A DNA stretch of 24,463 nt. Origin: Blattamonas nauphoetae (taxonomy: Eukaryota; Preaxostyla; Oxymonadida). Positions within the stretch are counted from its first letter, which is position 1. Each line of letters opens with the position of its first letter. The notes below the pieces were generated by a model, which saw only the letters and a list, made by a program, of their open reading frames with translations, ran no database searches and was not told the origin of the DNA. The position numbers and the translations under genes are program-made. The DNA is taken from assembly GCA_033064195.1 (NCBI GenBank), contig JARBJD010000677.1, positions 1 to 24,463 of the forward strand. Reading direction: 5' to 3'. Positions 1-10,622 of this stretch are shown here, one piece after another.

Positions 1-3000
1 TCCACCATTTCATGTTGTCTTTCACTGATTGGGCGAATCTGTCGACAGTGTTCGGTTGAATGACGAATGACGAATTCGTTCATTTCGAACAGTCGTCCAC
101 GCCATTCCAGCGATGCTTCGAGGTTCAACGATTGATTAGAAGAGAAAGTGTGATCGTGGACTCAGTGAACGAGATCGTTGAATCGTTGGAAAGGTCAATG
201 AGTTGATATTTCCCTTCAGCTTTGTTCTTTTGCATTTCGAAAACTTCCAGAGACAGATCGCATAGGAACAGTGAATCTCCGCAAATTGTCACAGTGAAGG
301 ACTTGGATGATTTGTTTAATAAGCTTTTCGATCAGATTCAAGAGAAGGAATGAAGAGAGGCGATTGTGGTTTCGAATCGCCACCACTCAGAACGCAGTTC
401 TCGGTGGAGATCCACAGCGAAGGATGATCTTTAGTGCCATCCCTCCATTCAATGTTTTGATGTCCACTGATCCCGCTTCAGCATCGAATATTTCGTCGAG
501 CGGTCGAGGCGAGTCAGGGTTGGGTGTGTTGCCAGAGAGGCACTCGTTTGGATCGACAGGTTTCCACCTTTCATGTTGATCCCTCCTTGCTGAAGATTCG
601 AGAACTTTGTGTTGTCGATGCGCGTTGAGCAGTTGTCCAGTTGCATGATTCCAGTTTCCCAGCAGCAGACAGAGGAATCAGCATCGTCATCGTCGTTTTC
701 GTTGAGAGTTGATGGCGTTGAGTTCGAAGGGCCAACGAACGATCCATCTTTGATGATCAGAGTCGAGTTCGAAGCGAAAGGAACACGAACGATGGTTGCG
801 TGGACTCGATCACAACATCAACATCTCGAAGCTCGAAAAGACCATCAGACGAAACAACAATCATCCCCATCTCTCCATCAATGCTGACGAAGGAATCCGA
901 AGTGTTGGCTCAACAGGCAATCCTTTCTCAACAACAACCATTCCACGAGCCAGACAAAACTGCGTTCGAAAGTGTTGTGTTCAACTTGATCGAAATGTCA
1001 CCTCCAACGATCCTGTCATCGCCCCAACTTTCCATGCTGAATCCATCGAAGTGCAAGGTCGTTCACTCGTTCCACACAATCGAGATGAATCAGACGACGA
1101 TGAGTCACAGAACGACAATCGCCGATGGAACTGGTCCAGTTGTGAAGGAAACTGGATCGTCGACGAAGATAGTTTGGGTTGTGTCTTCATTCCTGATCGA
1201 GACAATTCGGTATGTCGTGCTGTATTGGGCGTGTCTGGCCAACCAATCGCCATTTCAGCTGTCGATCCTGTCAGAGTTGAGGTGAATGTGATCTCAAAGG
1301 AGTCGCCAGAATCCAGTCTCATCAAAATGCTGTGTGAAGAGGAAGACCCGTGCCATTCAACTCGATCGTGATGGTTGTGTTGAGAGAACTGATGAAACGG
1401 CATTCGGCTGATGTGACTTTGGGAGGTTGGGGAATCACGAATGTCGAACAGTCCAGAATGATCTCTGAACTGCCATTTGTCAGCGATAGAATCGTGATCT
1501 CGTCTCCGAACGTCAGGCTTGGTGTGCCAGAGGATTGGGAGTGTCATCTCCAGCTCTTCGTTCGAGATTCGAGTTGCTGTTGTTGTGAAGGGATATGATG
1601 TCGTTGGAGAGGTGATCTGAAGTTGAGCCGCAAACGAAGCGAAGAGAAGGCTCGTCTAGAAGAGAGAGGTGACAGTTTGGAGGTCGATGCTGAGGACAGG
1701 AAAGGCTGATATGACACGAGCTGGTTCAGAAATCACAAATGAGGTTGGATTGGCATCAAATCGCATGAGAGAGATGCCGAAGGTGACGAGGTTGGCGCAA
1801 CAGAGAAGAGCGTGTATGTCATCCTGAACGACAGAACTGCCGATTCTCCAAAATCGAAACTGAACTGACGCTCGAGTTCCTCTCATCACTCAGCTCATCC
1901 ACAAATGATATCTCAAATGACGGACCACTTTCCGAGTTCAGCTTCACTGTACGATCCTTTCACAATCTGTCGTCCTCGAACTGTGATCGATGTCGTGTTC
2001 CCACTCGAGTCAACTCGACCCAAATCCCAACAACTCGAGCTGGTTCATCTGGTGTTTGAAAAGTGAGAATCCATCCAGAGCGAAGTGGATTGTGTCGGAT
2101 GTCAGCGATGAGATTGTGTATGTTGTCCCATATTTCAACTTCGACACTCTGAATACAACTTCCTCTCCACTTCCCGTTGTCGCTGTGTCGATCGAGACAG
2201 AAACATTGATCTGCGTGGATTGGCCTTGTTCCACAAAGAGAGTGTGAGAGCCTGTCATCATTCGAGAGCCTGTCAGAGTGAAGATCACATTGTTCTTGTT
2301 CGAAGCATTCAGAACAGTCGACACTGTCTCCAATGTTGGGCCAAGAGGAGTCGTCAGACTCGTTTGGTTGAGAAGGACGTGTTCTCCTCCTTTCGTCACA
2401 CTCACAATCGAATAAGTTGTGTTGAACTGCATTTCGGAGGAAAACCAGCTTTGATCGTTCCTGTTCCTGTCGATCCGTCAGCGAAGCTGATCTCGAACGA
2501 TCTGGACGAAGAGAGGGTGATGATGAATGTTTCCAGAGATGGAAGGTTCAATCCACTCACAGAAATCGAAAACGAATCAAATGAGCATTCAGCTGGAAGA
2601 GAGGATGTGATCACAGGCGGAGAAGGAACAATGAACGAGATATCAGAATCAACCGCAATCGACACAGAGCCAGACGAGGCAGACTGGACGACATAAGCCT
2701 TCCCAAACGAAGATGAGTTGAGTTCTCCTCCCAACCAACTTTGAATACAGCCAAGCACTCGGATTCTTTCGACACTTTCACAATTCCCTCAACAAGAGCA
2801 GCTCCATCCGACGGTTTCACGAAAATTGAGCCCGTTCCAGATGGGGCGAGAATCCGCTGAACACAATCGTGACTTCATCTTTCGCTCCATTCAGCGAGCG
2901 AGAGATGACAGACGTGATTCGAGCTTGTTCGGAAGGAAGAGGTGGTGAAGGTGATCGTGTTGGTTCGTCGAACTTCTGACTTGGTTCAACTTTTCTCATG

Positions 3001-5210
3001 CTCAACTTTGATAATTTCGTATTGCGTCGACCAGTTCAGTCGTCCTGTCGCACTCGACGGATAAAGAGGAGCATCCTGTCAGAGTCGTTGAGTCCTGCGA
3101 GTCAGCGAAATGTTGATTGGAAGACCATCGCTCTGAACAAGCATCGAATACAATCCTTCCAGAAGTGTCACTCCAGTCACTGTCATCGTCGTTGTGTTGG
3201 CATCTTCAGAGTCGAAGAGGCAGAGAACAATTGAGAACCAACATCACCAGGAAGAGCGAAAGAGCGGAGAGAGAGTGGCTGACGGAAGAATCCCGCTCGC
3301 TCCAGATGACACACTCGCTGTCCCGATTGTTGAATTCTCTCATTCACACTAAATTGCACATAAACCAAGCGAGGCACGAGACATCCTTCCAACAGAATCT
3401 CCATCGCTCCTCCAATCACTTCCTTCGTGGTCACTGTCACAGTCGCTGTGGCTCCACTGAAGGTCACTTTGCATGTGTCGATGGTCGGTGTGGATGTGAT
3501 TTGTGGGATGAGTGTGTTGTCAGATGTTCTCGTCGCCCTAAAATACACATTTGGAGAACCCGACGTCGAGTCACAAAACTCGTTTTCGATTGTACAGTGG
3601 CAAGATTGAGAGCACCAAAGTACATGTCTTGGTTTGATGGATCTCCTGATGAACAGCCTCGGAAACAGAGATTTGACAGTTTCGAGACGACTGAAGAGTT
3701 GTAAAACTGACTGTTCCTCTGTGTTCCGCGATACAATCCACAAAGAGCAGTTCGACAAGACAGTCGTTGAAGTCTCATAAATTGTGATGGCTGAATCGAA
3801 GAGAGCTTTCCTTTCTCGAAGAAGGAATCAGAGACGGTAACTGTTTTGGGATCGCTAATAAAGATCACTCCTCCAAAATTGCTTGTTGTTGTGATGAGTT
3901 TACATTCAGTGAAGGATGATTTCGCGATTTTCAGAGTGGCGGTGGTGGTTCCAGGTGTCCAAACGAAGACTGCGCCTCCATCGTCATTCACACCGCTGAC
4001 GTTGCAGACGTGGAAGAAGCACTGCGAGACGCTGAGTGACGTGGCGCTTCTGATGAGGATCGCTGAGCCCCAAGGTTGTTTCCGACTTTGCTGTCATATC
4101 TTTGAAAGTGCACAGAGTGAATGTCGCTGAGGTGGTGGTGGATCCAGCTGCGTAGTTGAATCGCTGTGTTTTGTGTAGTTCTTGTTTGAATACGATTCTA
4201 CTGCGTTCGATTCGCGGATGCAGGAGGAGAAGGAGGTGTTCAGGCTGTGAAGGTCGCCTCCAAAGTTCACATCCAGCATCGTCGTCCCACTGTCGTGATT
4301 CGAGCACTGCGACACACAACACCCAACAATCTCTTGCTGCATCAGACTCCCAAATCTGTTCTCGTTCTCAGAAGAGGAGTGCGTTTGCTGGTCACGTTCA
4401 AAAGTGATGACGAGGAGAGCATCGTGTTGATTCTGATATCGGCGAGATTGATGTCAGATCGTTCTTCATTCTTCATTCCAAACGAGAAAAGCGGACCAGA
4501 ACCAATCGGAAAGTGAACAGAACTGATATCGAGCGAGGATCCAATCACACAAATCTCGTCGCCTCCATCTCTTTCAGAATGCAGTCTTGTGTTCTGTTCT
4601 TCACTTATTTCGAAGAGTGAGTGTCTTGCTTTGGCACAGTCCAGATTGTTGTCGATGTCCACAAGTGGAAGCAGATCGGTCACTGTTGAACGGTGTGAAC
4701 ATGACACAATCTGAATGGTTGTTGATTGTTCTCCATCGCTTCCTGAAACAACAAATGGCGATTGACGAACGTTCGAAATGATTTCCGAATTTTGAATCAT
4801 CAAGTGGGACGATGACACGTGTGAAACAATTGTGTTCGGTTCATCGGCATGAAAAAATCCAGGAATCAAGTGAGAGAGAACTGTTTCTAACGTTTAGTAT
4901 GTGAATTGGTGTCTTTGCACTTGGAATCTTGTTTGAATCCAAAGATTTCTTGGATATTGTGTTGACTGAGTGAATATTTGAGCTGTGATGAAGTTCTGAG
5001 TTGCTTCCAACGAGTTTCATCGTTGTGGAGGATAGTGGATGATTGCACGCGTGATATGAGCGATGAGCTGCGTAAAGAGTGAACTTATCCGTTGAAAAAA
5101 GGAGTATGAACATTTGAACCGAGAAAATCGGCAAGAGAGAGCACATTGTCAAGAGAATGGCTCGAGATCAAGACAGTGACAAGGGCGAGGACTTGCCATG
5201 GTGTGAACAT
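1..5210 (-). CDS. Very large secreted/anchored surface protein (beta-helix plus Ig-like modules), 3' end outside window, frame-interrupted
   Basis: This minus-strand gene starts at an ATG at 5210-5208 that opens with a hydrophobic signal peptide (MFTPWQVLALVTVLISS). From about 4870 to 3450 the translation looks like a beta-helix: short strands rich in S, T, V and N with motifs such as SFSSC, FTLCTFKDMT and NDDGGAVFVW. From about 3750 to 1260 come Ig-like modules, each with a strand of the type LKYGTTYTISSL or FNTTYSIVSVT. At about 1130-1000 there is a Cys-containing linker (CGTSERPCTSMDSAW). A second repeat block follows (NTKFSNLQQGGINMKGG near 620-550). The last residues before the window edge read SVKDNMKWW; in this family, from memory, such a segment sits just before a membrane anchor. 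The protein is spread over all three minus frames with many switches, so it is either affected by indels or a decayed copy. The function is unknown; a cell-surface or adhesion role is inference. Confidence 0.72.
1260..3750 (-). other. Tandem Ig-like modules of the surface protein
   Basis: Several modules of roughly 100 residues share a strand of form L-x-[FY]-[GN]-x-[TA]-Y-x-[IV]-x-S: LKYGTTYTISSL (near 2110), FNTTYSIVSVT (near 2430) and FGKAYVVQSA (near 2700). Another strand is of the form V-I-F-T-L-T-G or F-S-I-S-V-S-G-L, followed by a hairpin. This matches immunoglobulin-like or fibronectin-like beta sandwiches. The modules lie between the two beta-helix blocks. Confidence 0.5.
3450..4870 (-). 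other. Beta-helix-like repeat region of the surface protein
   Basis: The segment encodes successive short strands separated by polar turns, for example SSHLMIQNSEIISN, VIGSSLDISSVHFPIG, TSFSSCIRESN, CTFKDMTAKSET, SSFTECKLITTT and VTVSDSFFEKG. The pattern of alternating S/T/V strands with buried C, F and L is typical of right-handed parallel beta-helix (pectin-lyase-like) folds. No catalytic residues can be assigned, so a structural or adhesive role is more likely than an enzymatic one. This is a fold guess from pattern only. Confidence 0.55.
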
Positions 5211-6470
5211 TAACTCAGTTGGTTTGTGTGGGCCAATCGAACTTTGGAAGAATGATCGACTCAACCCTTTACCACAACTCTCTGGAGGATTGTTCTCGAG
5301 AGAATCATGACCCAATGGAGACAGGGTTCTGATTATTCATTTCTTAAGGGAGGATCAGAATGAGATTCCAGATACCAATCTTCATCGTTCTCTTCTGATG
5401 ACCATATTTCATTTCTTTCGGAAATACCATGAATTCTACGTTCACTGAGAACAGCTTGCCTGGAATTATCATTCACGAACTGGAAAAGAAACAGATTCGA
5501 ACCAATGTTGAATCATGAAGCTATTCCAACCCCAAATCCGAAAATCATTGGAAATGGCTTGAAAGTGGAGAATATCACAGAGAACGAGGAAGATGGTGAT
5601 GAAATGAGTGAAAGGAGTTCATGAAGGAAGCACAAAACTGAGAGAACACGCTGGTCGACACCTTCACCAACCTCCTCGAGTTCATTCTTTCGCGACTGAC
5701 ATTTCAAATTGAAGGATTCAGATGAACATGTTTGTGTTCGTAGAATGGAATGTGGTTGAACGGGCAGAAGAGCACGAATTTTGGAGTAAGAGCTGTGAGA
5801 ACTCAGCGATACTTCTGTTGTCCATAGTTCTATCCAACCAGAAGAAGAACACTCTCAGGTTCATGTTTCGTCGCCATCTGGCTCAACCCGGCCCAGGCAG
5901 AACCCTCCAAACTTCACTCTTTCAACATTCTCGACACTTCTTGACTTGTTTTAAATTCTGGATCGTCTCAATCTGATTATTAGTCATTCTTCTCCTTCGC
6001 CAGATGTCTCGAATGTGTGATTCATGATGTCATTATCACTTCACTGTGTTCAGAAATTCCAAGTGGGATGGACGAATGAGAATCAAGGATTGGATGAACA
6101 TCTCTCTTATTTCCTCAGACATCTAGCCGTTGAATCCCTTTCACACATTCATCAACAGTTCCACCTTGGATTCGTTTGGCGATTGCATACACCTTGTCTG
6201 TCCCGTCTTCCATTCTAAAATTTTTCGTATGGGGCATCCATTTTGTCGTGTGATTATTTCCGGTTTTCCCAGTTTTTCAGAGGTTTTCTTCTCCCTTTCC
6301 TCTCTCAGGTGAAGATCCGCCCACTCACAATATTTAATCACGTCAAAAGCAACAAAATTTCCATATTCTGCAACATTCCAGACAATCTTTGTGCTGAAAT
6401 CTACTCTCCAGAGCCTTTTCTTTTAAGTGTAGTCATTTTTCATTGAGAGGTTGGCAGTCTCTTCGAAACG
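5211..6470. other. Intergenic interval between divergent surface gene and Nup54
   Basis: This 1.26-kb interval separates two divergently transcribed genes, so it must hold both promoters. Short open frames of 60-90 codons occur on both strands, but none has recognisable motifs. A T- and pyrimidine-rich tract lies at about 6240-6440, just before the nucleoporin start. I see no convincing promoter element, RNA gene or repeat. Confidence 0.45.
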
Positions 6471-7776
6471 ATGCCAACAAACGATCCCTCTCTACACCAC
6501 AAACTCAGCAACAAAAAGGACCATTTGGGGGAACCCCGGGTGCTCCTTCACACAACTCTACTCTGTCTCAGGGTACATCCAATCTCTTCACGGGCTCGTC
6601 AACACAGGCCAAGACTGGTCAAACTCAGTTTGGAACCGGAACGACTTTTGGAACAGCTGGAGGTTTTGGGAAACCTGCGACTGGATTCGGAACGGGAACA
6701 GGTTTTCAGACGACTGGAGGATTTGGAGGGTTAGGACAGCAACCGGAGCAAACGATCCAAGTCGTCGATGAAACACACCATGCAATCGAGCAAGCCATGA
6801 AATCACTTCACCCAGAGACTGGTATTTGTCCATTCAGATTTGTGTTTTACAATGATCTCCCAAAAAATCCTACAACACCACAGAAACTCTTCGAAACCCC
6901 AACAGGCTATCCAGAACGGCTTTGGAGGGAAGCTACTCACCCAAAAAATCTTCCCGAAGGAAAATATCCCGTTGCAGTAGATAAATTCGACGGATTACGT
7001 TCTCGTGCACTTCACCAGCGAGATACCATCCAAAACAAAATGCACAACTCAAGGACTACGAATCATCCAGACAACAGCTTTCACGAGCTTTCAAGGGAGC
7101 ATTCGACAGAGACTGTTGGAAATGAAAGAAACACAGCTCCAAAATTCAACAGACAATCGTCAAAATCATGACCTTCCTTTCACCACTTCAAATGAAAGGG
7201 GAGCCAATTCTTCCGGATGAAAACACCTTGCAACGTTTCTCCGTTCCCTCCAGAACGAAATTGACCGACCCATGCAGTTCCGTGGACTCCTCGGAATGAT
7301 CAAAACGAGGTGAACCAAAACCAGGACCTCATTGACATGCGACGCGGAGGAAGCAGGCTCAGCCAACAAGAGATTGTGAACGTGACAGGAAGCCTTGAAC
7401 TGCAGAAGAAGACGATCATGAACGCCTTCTTCTCGCTCCGCCTCGACTGGCGCCTGCTTCTGATTCTGAAGGAGTCCAACCACGACATCGATTTCTCACC
7501 TTCTTCCCAAACACACAAGCTCACAAAGGCCATCAGCACTCGAAACAATGATCCAGACAACGAACAAATGAAGCGCTGGATTTCGTCAGCTCTGGGCGAC
7601 AAGAAAGACGTGGAGCATCTGCTTCGGTTGGGCGATTCGGGGATCGGGTCGACTTTGATGATCAACGCAATGACACCCCGAAGATCGAAGAACCACCAGC
7701 TGCTCAGCCAGCACAGGCGGGACAGACACAACAAACCGCTGGAACAACACCAAACGCTTTTGGTCCACGGGTTTGA
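6471..7776 (+). CDS. NUP54: Nup54/Nup57-type FG nucleoporin
   Basis: This is a nuclear pore channel protein of the Nup62-Nup58-Nup54 complex. The N-terminal part (about 6500-6745) is Gly/Thr-rich with six FG dipeptides (PFGG, QFG, TFG and three GFG). The family's alpha/beta domain follows: CPFRFVFYNDLP at about 6830-6860, then YPERLWREA and VAVDKFDGLRSRALHQRD, which parallel the animal motif for a phenylalanine-rich strand followed by VDP-x-LW and GFDDL. Next is a coiled-coil region with LLEMKETQLQ, EPILPDENTLQRF and RSLQNEIDRPMQFRGLLG, equivalent to the Nup54 segment LQNELNAPTQFKGRL. The tail is Ala/Gln-rich and ends NAFGPRV before a TGA at 7774-7776. About five one-base frame switches lie between 7030 and 7320 with homology continuous across each. 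The start is uncertain: ATG 6471 is the nearest, but it is out of frame with the FG region. Confidence 0.8.
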
Positions 7777-8060
7777 CTAAAACAATCCACCGATCTATCT
7801 AAAACAATCCAATTCGATCAAACCCATCGAACTGTTTCTTTTTGAAAAAACTTTCAAAGATCGTTTTCATTTCACATTTTCATTCTATGCACTAACACAA
7901 CAAAAGTTAAAGAGGAAGAAAAGAAAGTCTTTTTTGATCCATTTCACAATGTTGATTGTCTCATTTTTCAATGGTTTCACGAAAGATCCAACCATCATCA
8001 AAGTTTCATTTTAAAACTCATTCTCGAGATTCACAATTATATTTCCAACATTCCAATTCA
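7777..8060 (+). other. Nup54 to KNL1-like spacer with a short direct repeat
   Basis: This is a 284-bp noncoding spacer. A 13-bp word, CTAAAACAATCCA, occurs at 7777-7789 and again near 7799, just after the nucleoporin stop. The rest is A- and T-rich and precedes the next ATG at 8061. It presumably contains the 3' end signal of Nup54 and the promoter of the next gene, but no consensus site is evident. Confidence 0.4.
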
Positions 8061-10622
8061 ATGGCAACGCCACGTCTTTCTTCTGGTATGTGCTCTTATC
8101 TATCGTCCATTATTCTCTTTCATCTCACCCTCCGTTTGCATGATTTCTTCATCACAATAGATGACAGTGATGATGATATGGATATTTCCCAGCTTTCTCA
8201 AACAGGGAACAATGACGGGTAGGCAAAATGATCGATCAACGACATTTCTTCTCGATAAAAGTCGTGATCTTCGGAAGTATTTGGCACCTCCTGGATCAGA
8301 AGAACCGACTGAATACCCCAACACCCAAACATCTATTCCACTTGATGATCAGACTTTTCATCCTTCACCAACACAACTTCGTTTGGCAGATGAAACAAAT
8401 TTCAGACCAACACAAATCATGAAACCAGAAACTCCTAATTCACATTATTCGCCATACAATCCTCAAATCCCTCTTCACAATCAACATGAACAACCTCCTT
8501 CGGTCTCAAACAATCATTATTCCCACACGAGACGAATAACACTACATTCTTCCCGTCGGAAACTCAGTATCGATTGGCTGAAGATCCAGCATTTCTCCCA
8601 ACAAATGTTATCCCAAAAATAGCGGAGCAGCAACAGGGTATGGACGATACCACGTTCTTTGTCTCGGATACGCAACTGAGAATGGCTTATGAACCAACCA
8701 ACATGGCCACAAACATTGTTGGTCCAATGTCGACTGAAAAGATAAACCCTTATCGAGAGTCCAGTCAAGGTATCGGTTCGAACATGTTCGACAACTCGTC
8801 TAATTTGCGAGACACATCTTTTTATGGATCTCCGACGCAATTTCGTTTAGCCGAAGATATCAATTACAGAGCTACTATGGTAATGAATCCTTCAACTCAG
8901 AAAGACCTATACTCAGGACTTGGTCTCGAGGAGCACCAACAGACTTTACACGAACAAACACTCTTCCCATCAGAAACTCAAATGAACATGGCGAATGAGC
9001 CCACATTCTTCCCAACAAACATCATGGGAGATGCACCAGGGTCTCTTTCCAAACGATTTTCAAATTCACTTCCGGCTGACGATTCAATGACCAACACGAC
9101 TTTCGACCTTTCCAACACAACGGGTTTCACGTCAATGTCAGCCTCTCGCCCCCCCACTTGTTCCTCAATCGACATCTTCTCGCCAATCAATCACTCAAAT
9201 GAGGACTTCATATGGTTTGGATTCATCTCGGACGAATATTTCTGACATCTCATTCGAATCCAACAGAAACACGGACATGATGATGTTGGCCGGGTTCTCA
9301 CCAACAAACGTTTCCAGAATGTCACTCCAGCAAGGAACCGGGACTCAAACAACTCCTTTTAGAGAAGAATACACACCATCCACGGAGAGAACACAATTCG
9401 ACAAAGATTCCACACAACAGTCCTCTCAGCCAACGTCGATCGCTCAATTTTCTCCTCTCTTTTCGCACAATCAACCTTTGCCGGCACAAAGGTGGAACGA
9501 GACCGAAGATGCACGCCTCATGCCTCCTCCGACTTCGCACATCCCACAACCCCATCACATCCCTTCACAGCAGCCCCGACAACCACAGCCCATCAAAGTC
9601 GACATGTCCAACCCAGAGCTTCTCGCTGTCCTGCTGGGGATGCCACATCGAATGTACGATCCGACGTTCTCATTCAGCAACGTGAACATCTCCGCACCGA
9701 ACCCTCACCCACAAAACGTGGACCAATCCCAACTCTCCATCAAGGATCGGATGGAGTCACACAAATTCGAAGCCACTCATCGTCGTGTCTGGAACAAGTT
9801 GACATCTCTTCGCCAGGAACGGCAGAAGGAACTGCAGAAGGAGGTTCGTCTGACACACGAGTTGATGGGCAGACTAGCAGCGAAGTATCCGTTTTTTTGG
9901 GAAATGCGGAAGACCTTGTTCGACTTTGTGCACAAAATCCGCCGATAGACACTCTCTCGCGGGAAGAACGAGCACACAAAGGCATCCTCCTTCTTCTCCA
10001 AAAGGTGAAGGAGCACAGAGAGAGCCAAGGATTGAGCACAGACGCGTTGACACGGCTGACTGAGGTGGGTATCCCGCCTGCGATGAACACGAAAGATATC
10101 TCGTTCCAGGGTGAGGTCGAGGAGTCTCTCCGAATGATCGGCGAAGACTCGCAGAAAGTTGCCGACGCGAAAGTCGCCGCCGATGCTCGTCTCATGAGAC
10201 TCCGAAATAATCTAAAAAAACTCCAGAACAACCTCGAGCAGGATCGGAGGGAAATCCAGGCGCTGGAAAGGCAGCGGAATTCCAAGAAGAACGGAAATGC
10301 GTGGATCGAAGCCTCGACCACAGCAATCAGAACAAGACGGCGAGAACTCGCAACTGGCCCGCCCCAAACCACAATCCACTTCCCCCCTCCCTCCCACCCT
10401 CGAGATGAGTCTGCGATATCAGAACGGCGAGTTCCTTCACAACGTCACGCCTGTGTTTGTGTCTGCATCGCGAGTTGTGGTCGAGATGAAGACGACATTC
10501 CCACCTTCTGTTTTCTTCTCTCACTCAAACAATGCATCTCGACTCACAAATCCTGTTTCTGTTTCATTTCAAATCAGCCTCTCCCAAAACTCCAAACCAG
10601 AGCCAGAATCTCCTCTCCCTGA
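8061..10622 (+). CDS. KNL1/Spc105-like kinetochore scaffold candidate
   Basis: The ATG at 8061 opens MATPRLSS, which is interrupted by an intron (8086-8160) and continues as DDSDDDMDISQLSQ. MDIS fits the MELT-type docking motif (M-[DE]-[ILM]-[ST]) of KNL1. Five 26-residue repeats follow, then a Gln/Pro-rich region, then a predicted helical segment (IKDRMESHKFEATHRRVW onward, about 9740) and a long charged coiled coil to about 10320 (RLMRLRNNLKKLQNNLEQ). The order of short linear repeats, disordered spacer and C-terminal coiled coil matches KNL1/Spc105, which recruits Bub proteins at kinetochores. The repeats are not canonical MELTs, and C-terminal RWD domains are not clear, so the family assignment is inference. 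Reading frames change several times, notably at a C7 run (9149-9155) and a T7 run (9892-9898). The end at 10622 is approximate. It could instead be another repeat-rich coiled-coil protein. Confidence 0.45.
8086..8160 (+). other. Spliceosomal intron, 75 nt
   Basis: The donor GTATGT follows TCTTCTG at 8085, and the acceptor ends in CACAATAG at 8160. Splicing joins MATPRLSS to the acidic segment DDSDDDMDIS with phase 1. The interior is pyrimidine-rich near its middle. Its size fits the other introns seen in the window. Confidence 0.7.
8344..9026 (+). repeat. Five 26-residue protein repeats in the KNL1-like gene
   Basis: Copies lie at 8344-8421, 8535-8612, 8643-8720, 8808-8885 and 8949-9026, and each encodes exactly 26 residues. 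The shared pattern is [ND/E]-x-T-[FLS]-[FHY], then S-x-T-Q-x-[RN]-[LM]-A near the middle, and [FY]-x-[PA]-T-x-[IV]-[MV] at the end. Examples are TFHPSPTQLRLADE, TFFPSETQYRLAED and TSFYGSPTQFRLAED. Spacers between copies vary from about 30 to 115 nt and are not conserved, so selection acts on the repeat itself. More degenerate copies may follow near 9090 and 9241-9315 (SFESNRNTDMMML, then FSPTNV). Confidence 0.75.

Noticed and set aside
307-2696. Several plus-strand open frames of 80-190 codons in the first 3 kb
   Set aside because: They are antisense shadows; the minus-strand translation has coherent repeated protein motifs, while the plus-strand ones are Ser/Arg/His-rich without pattern.
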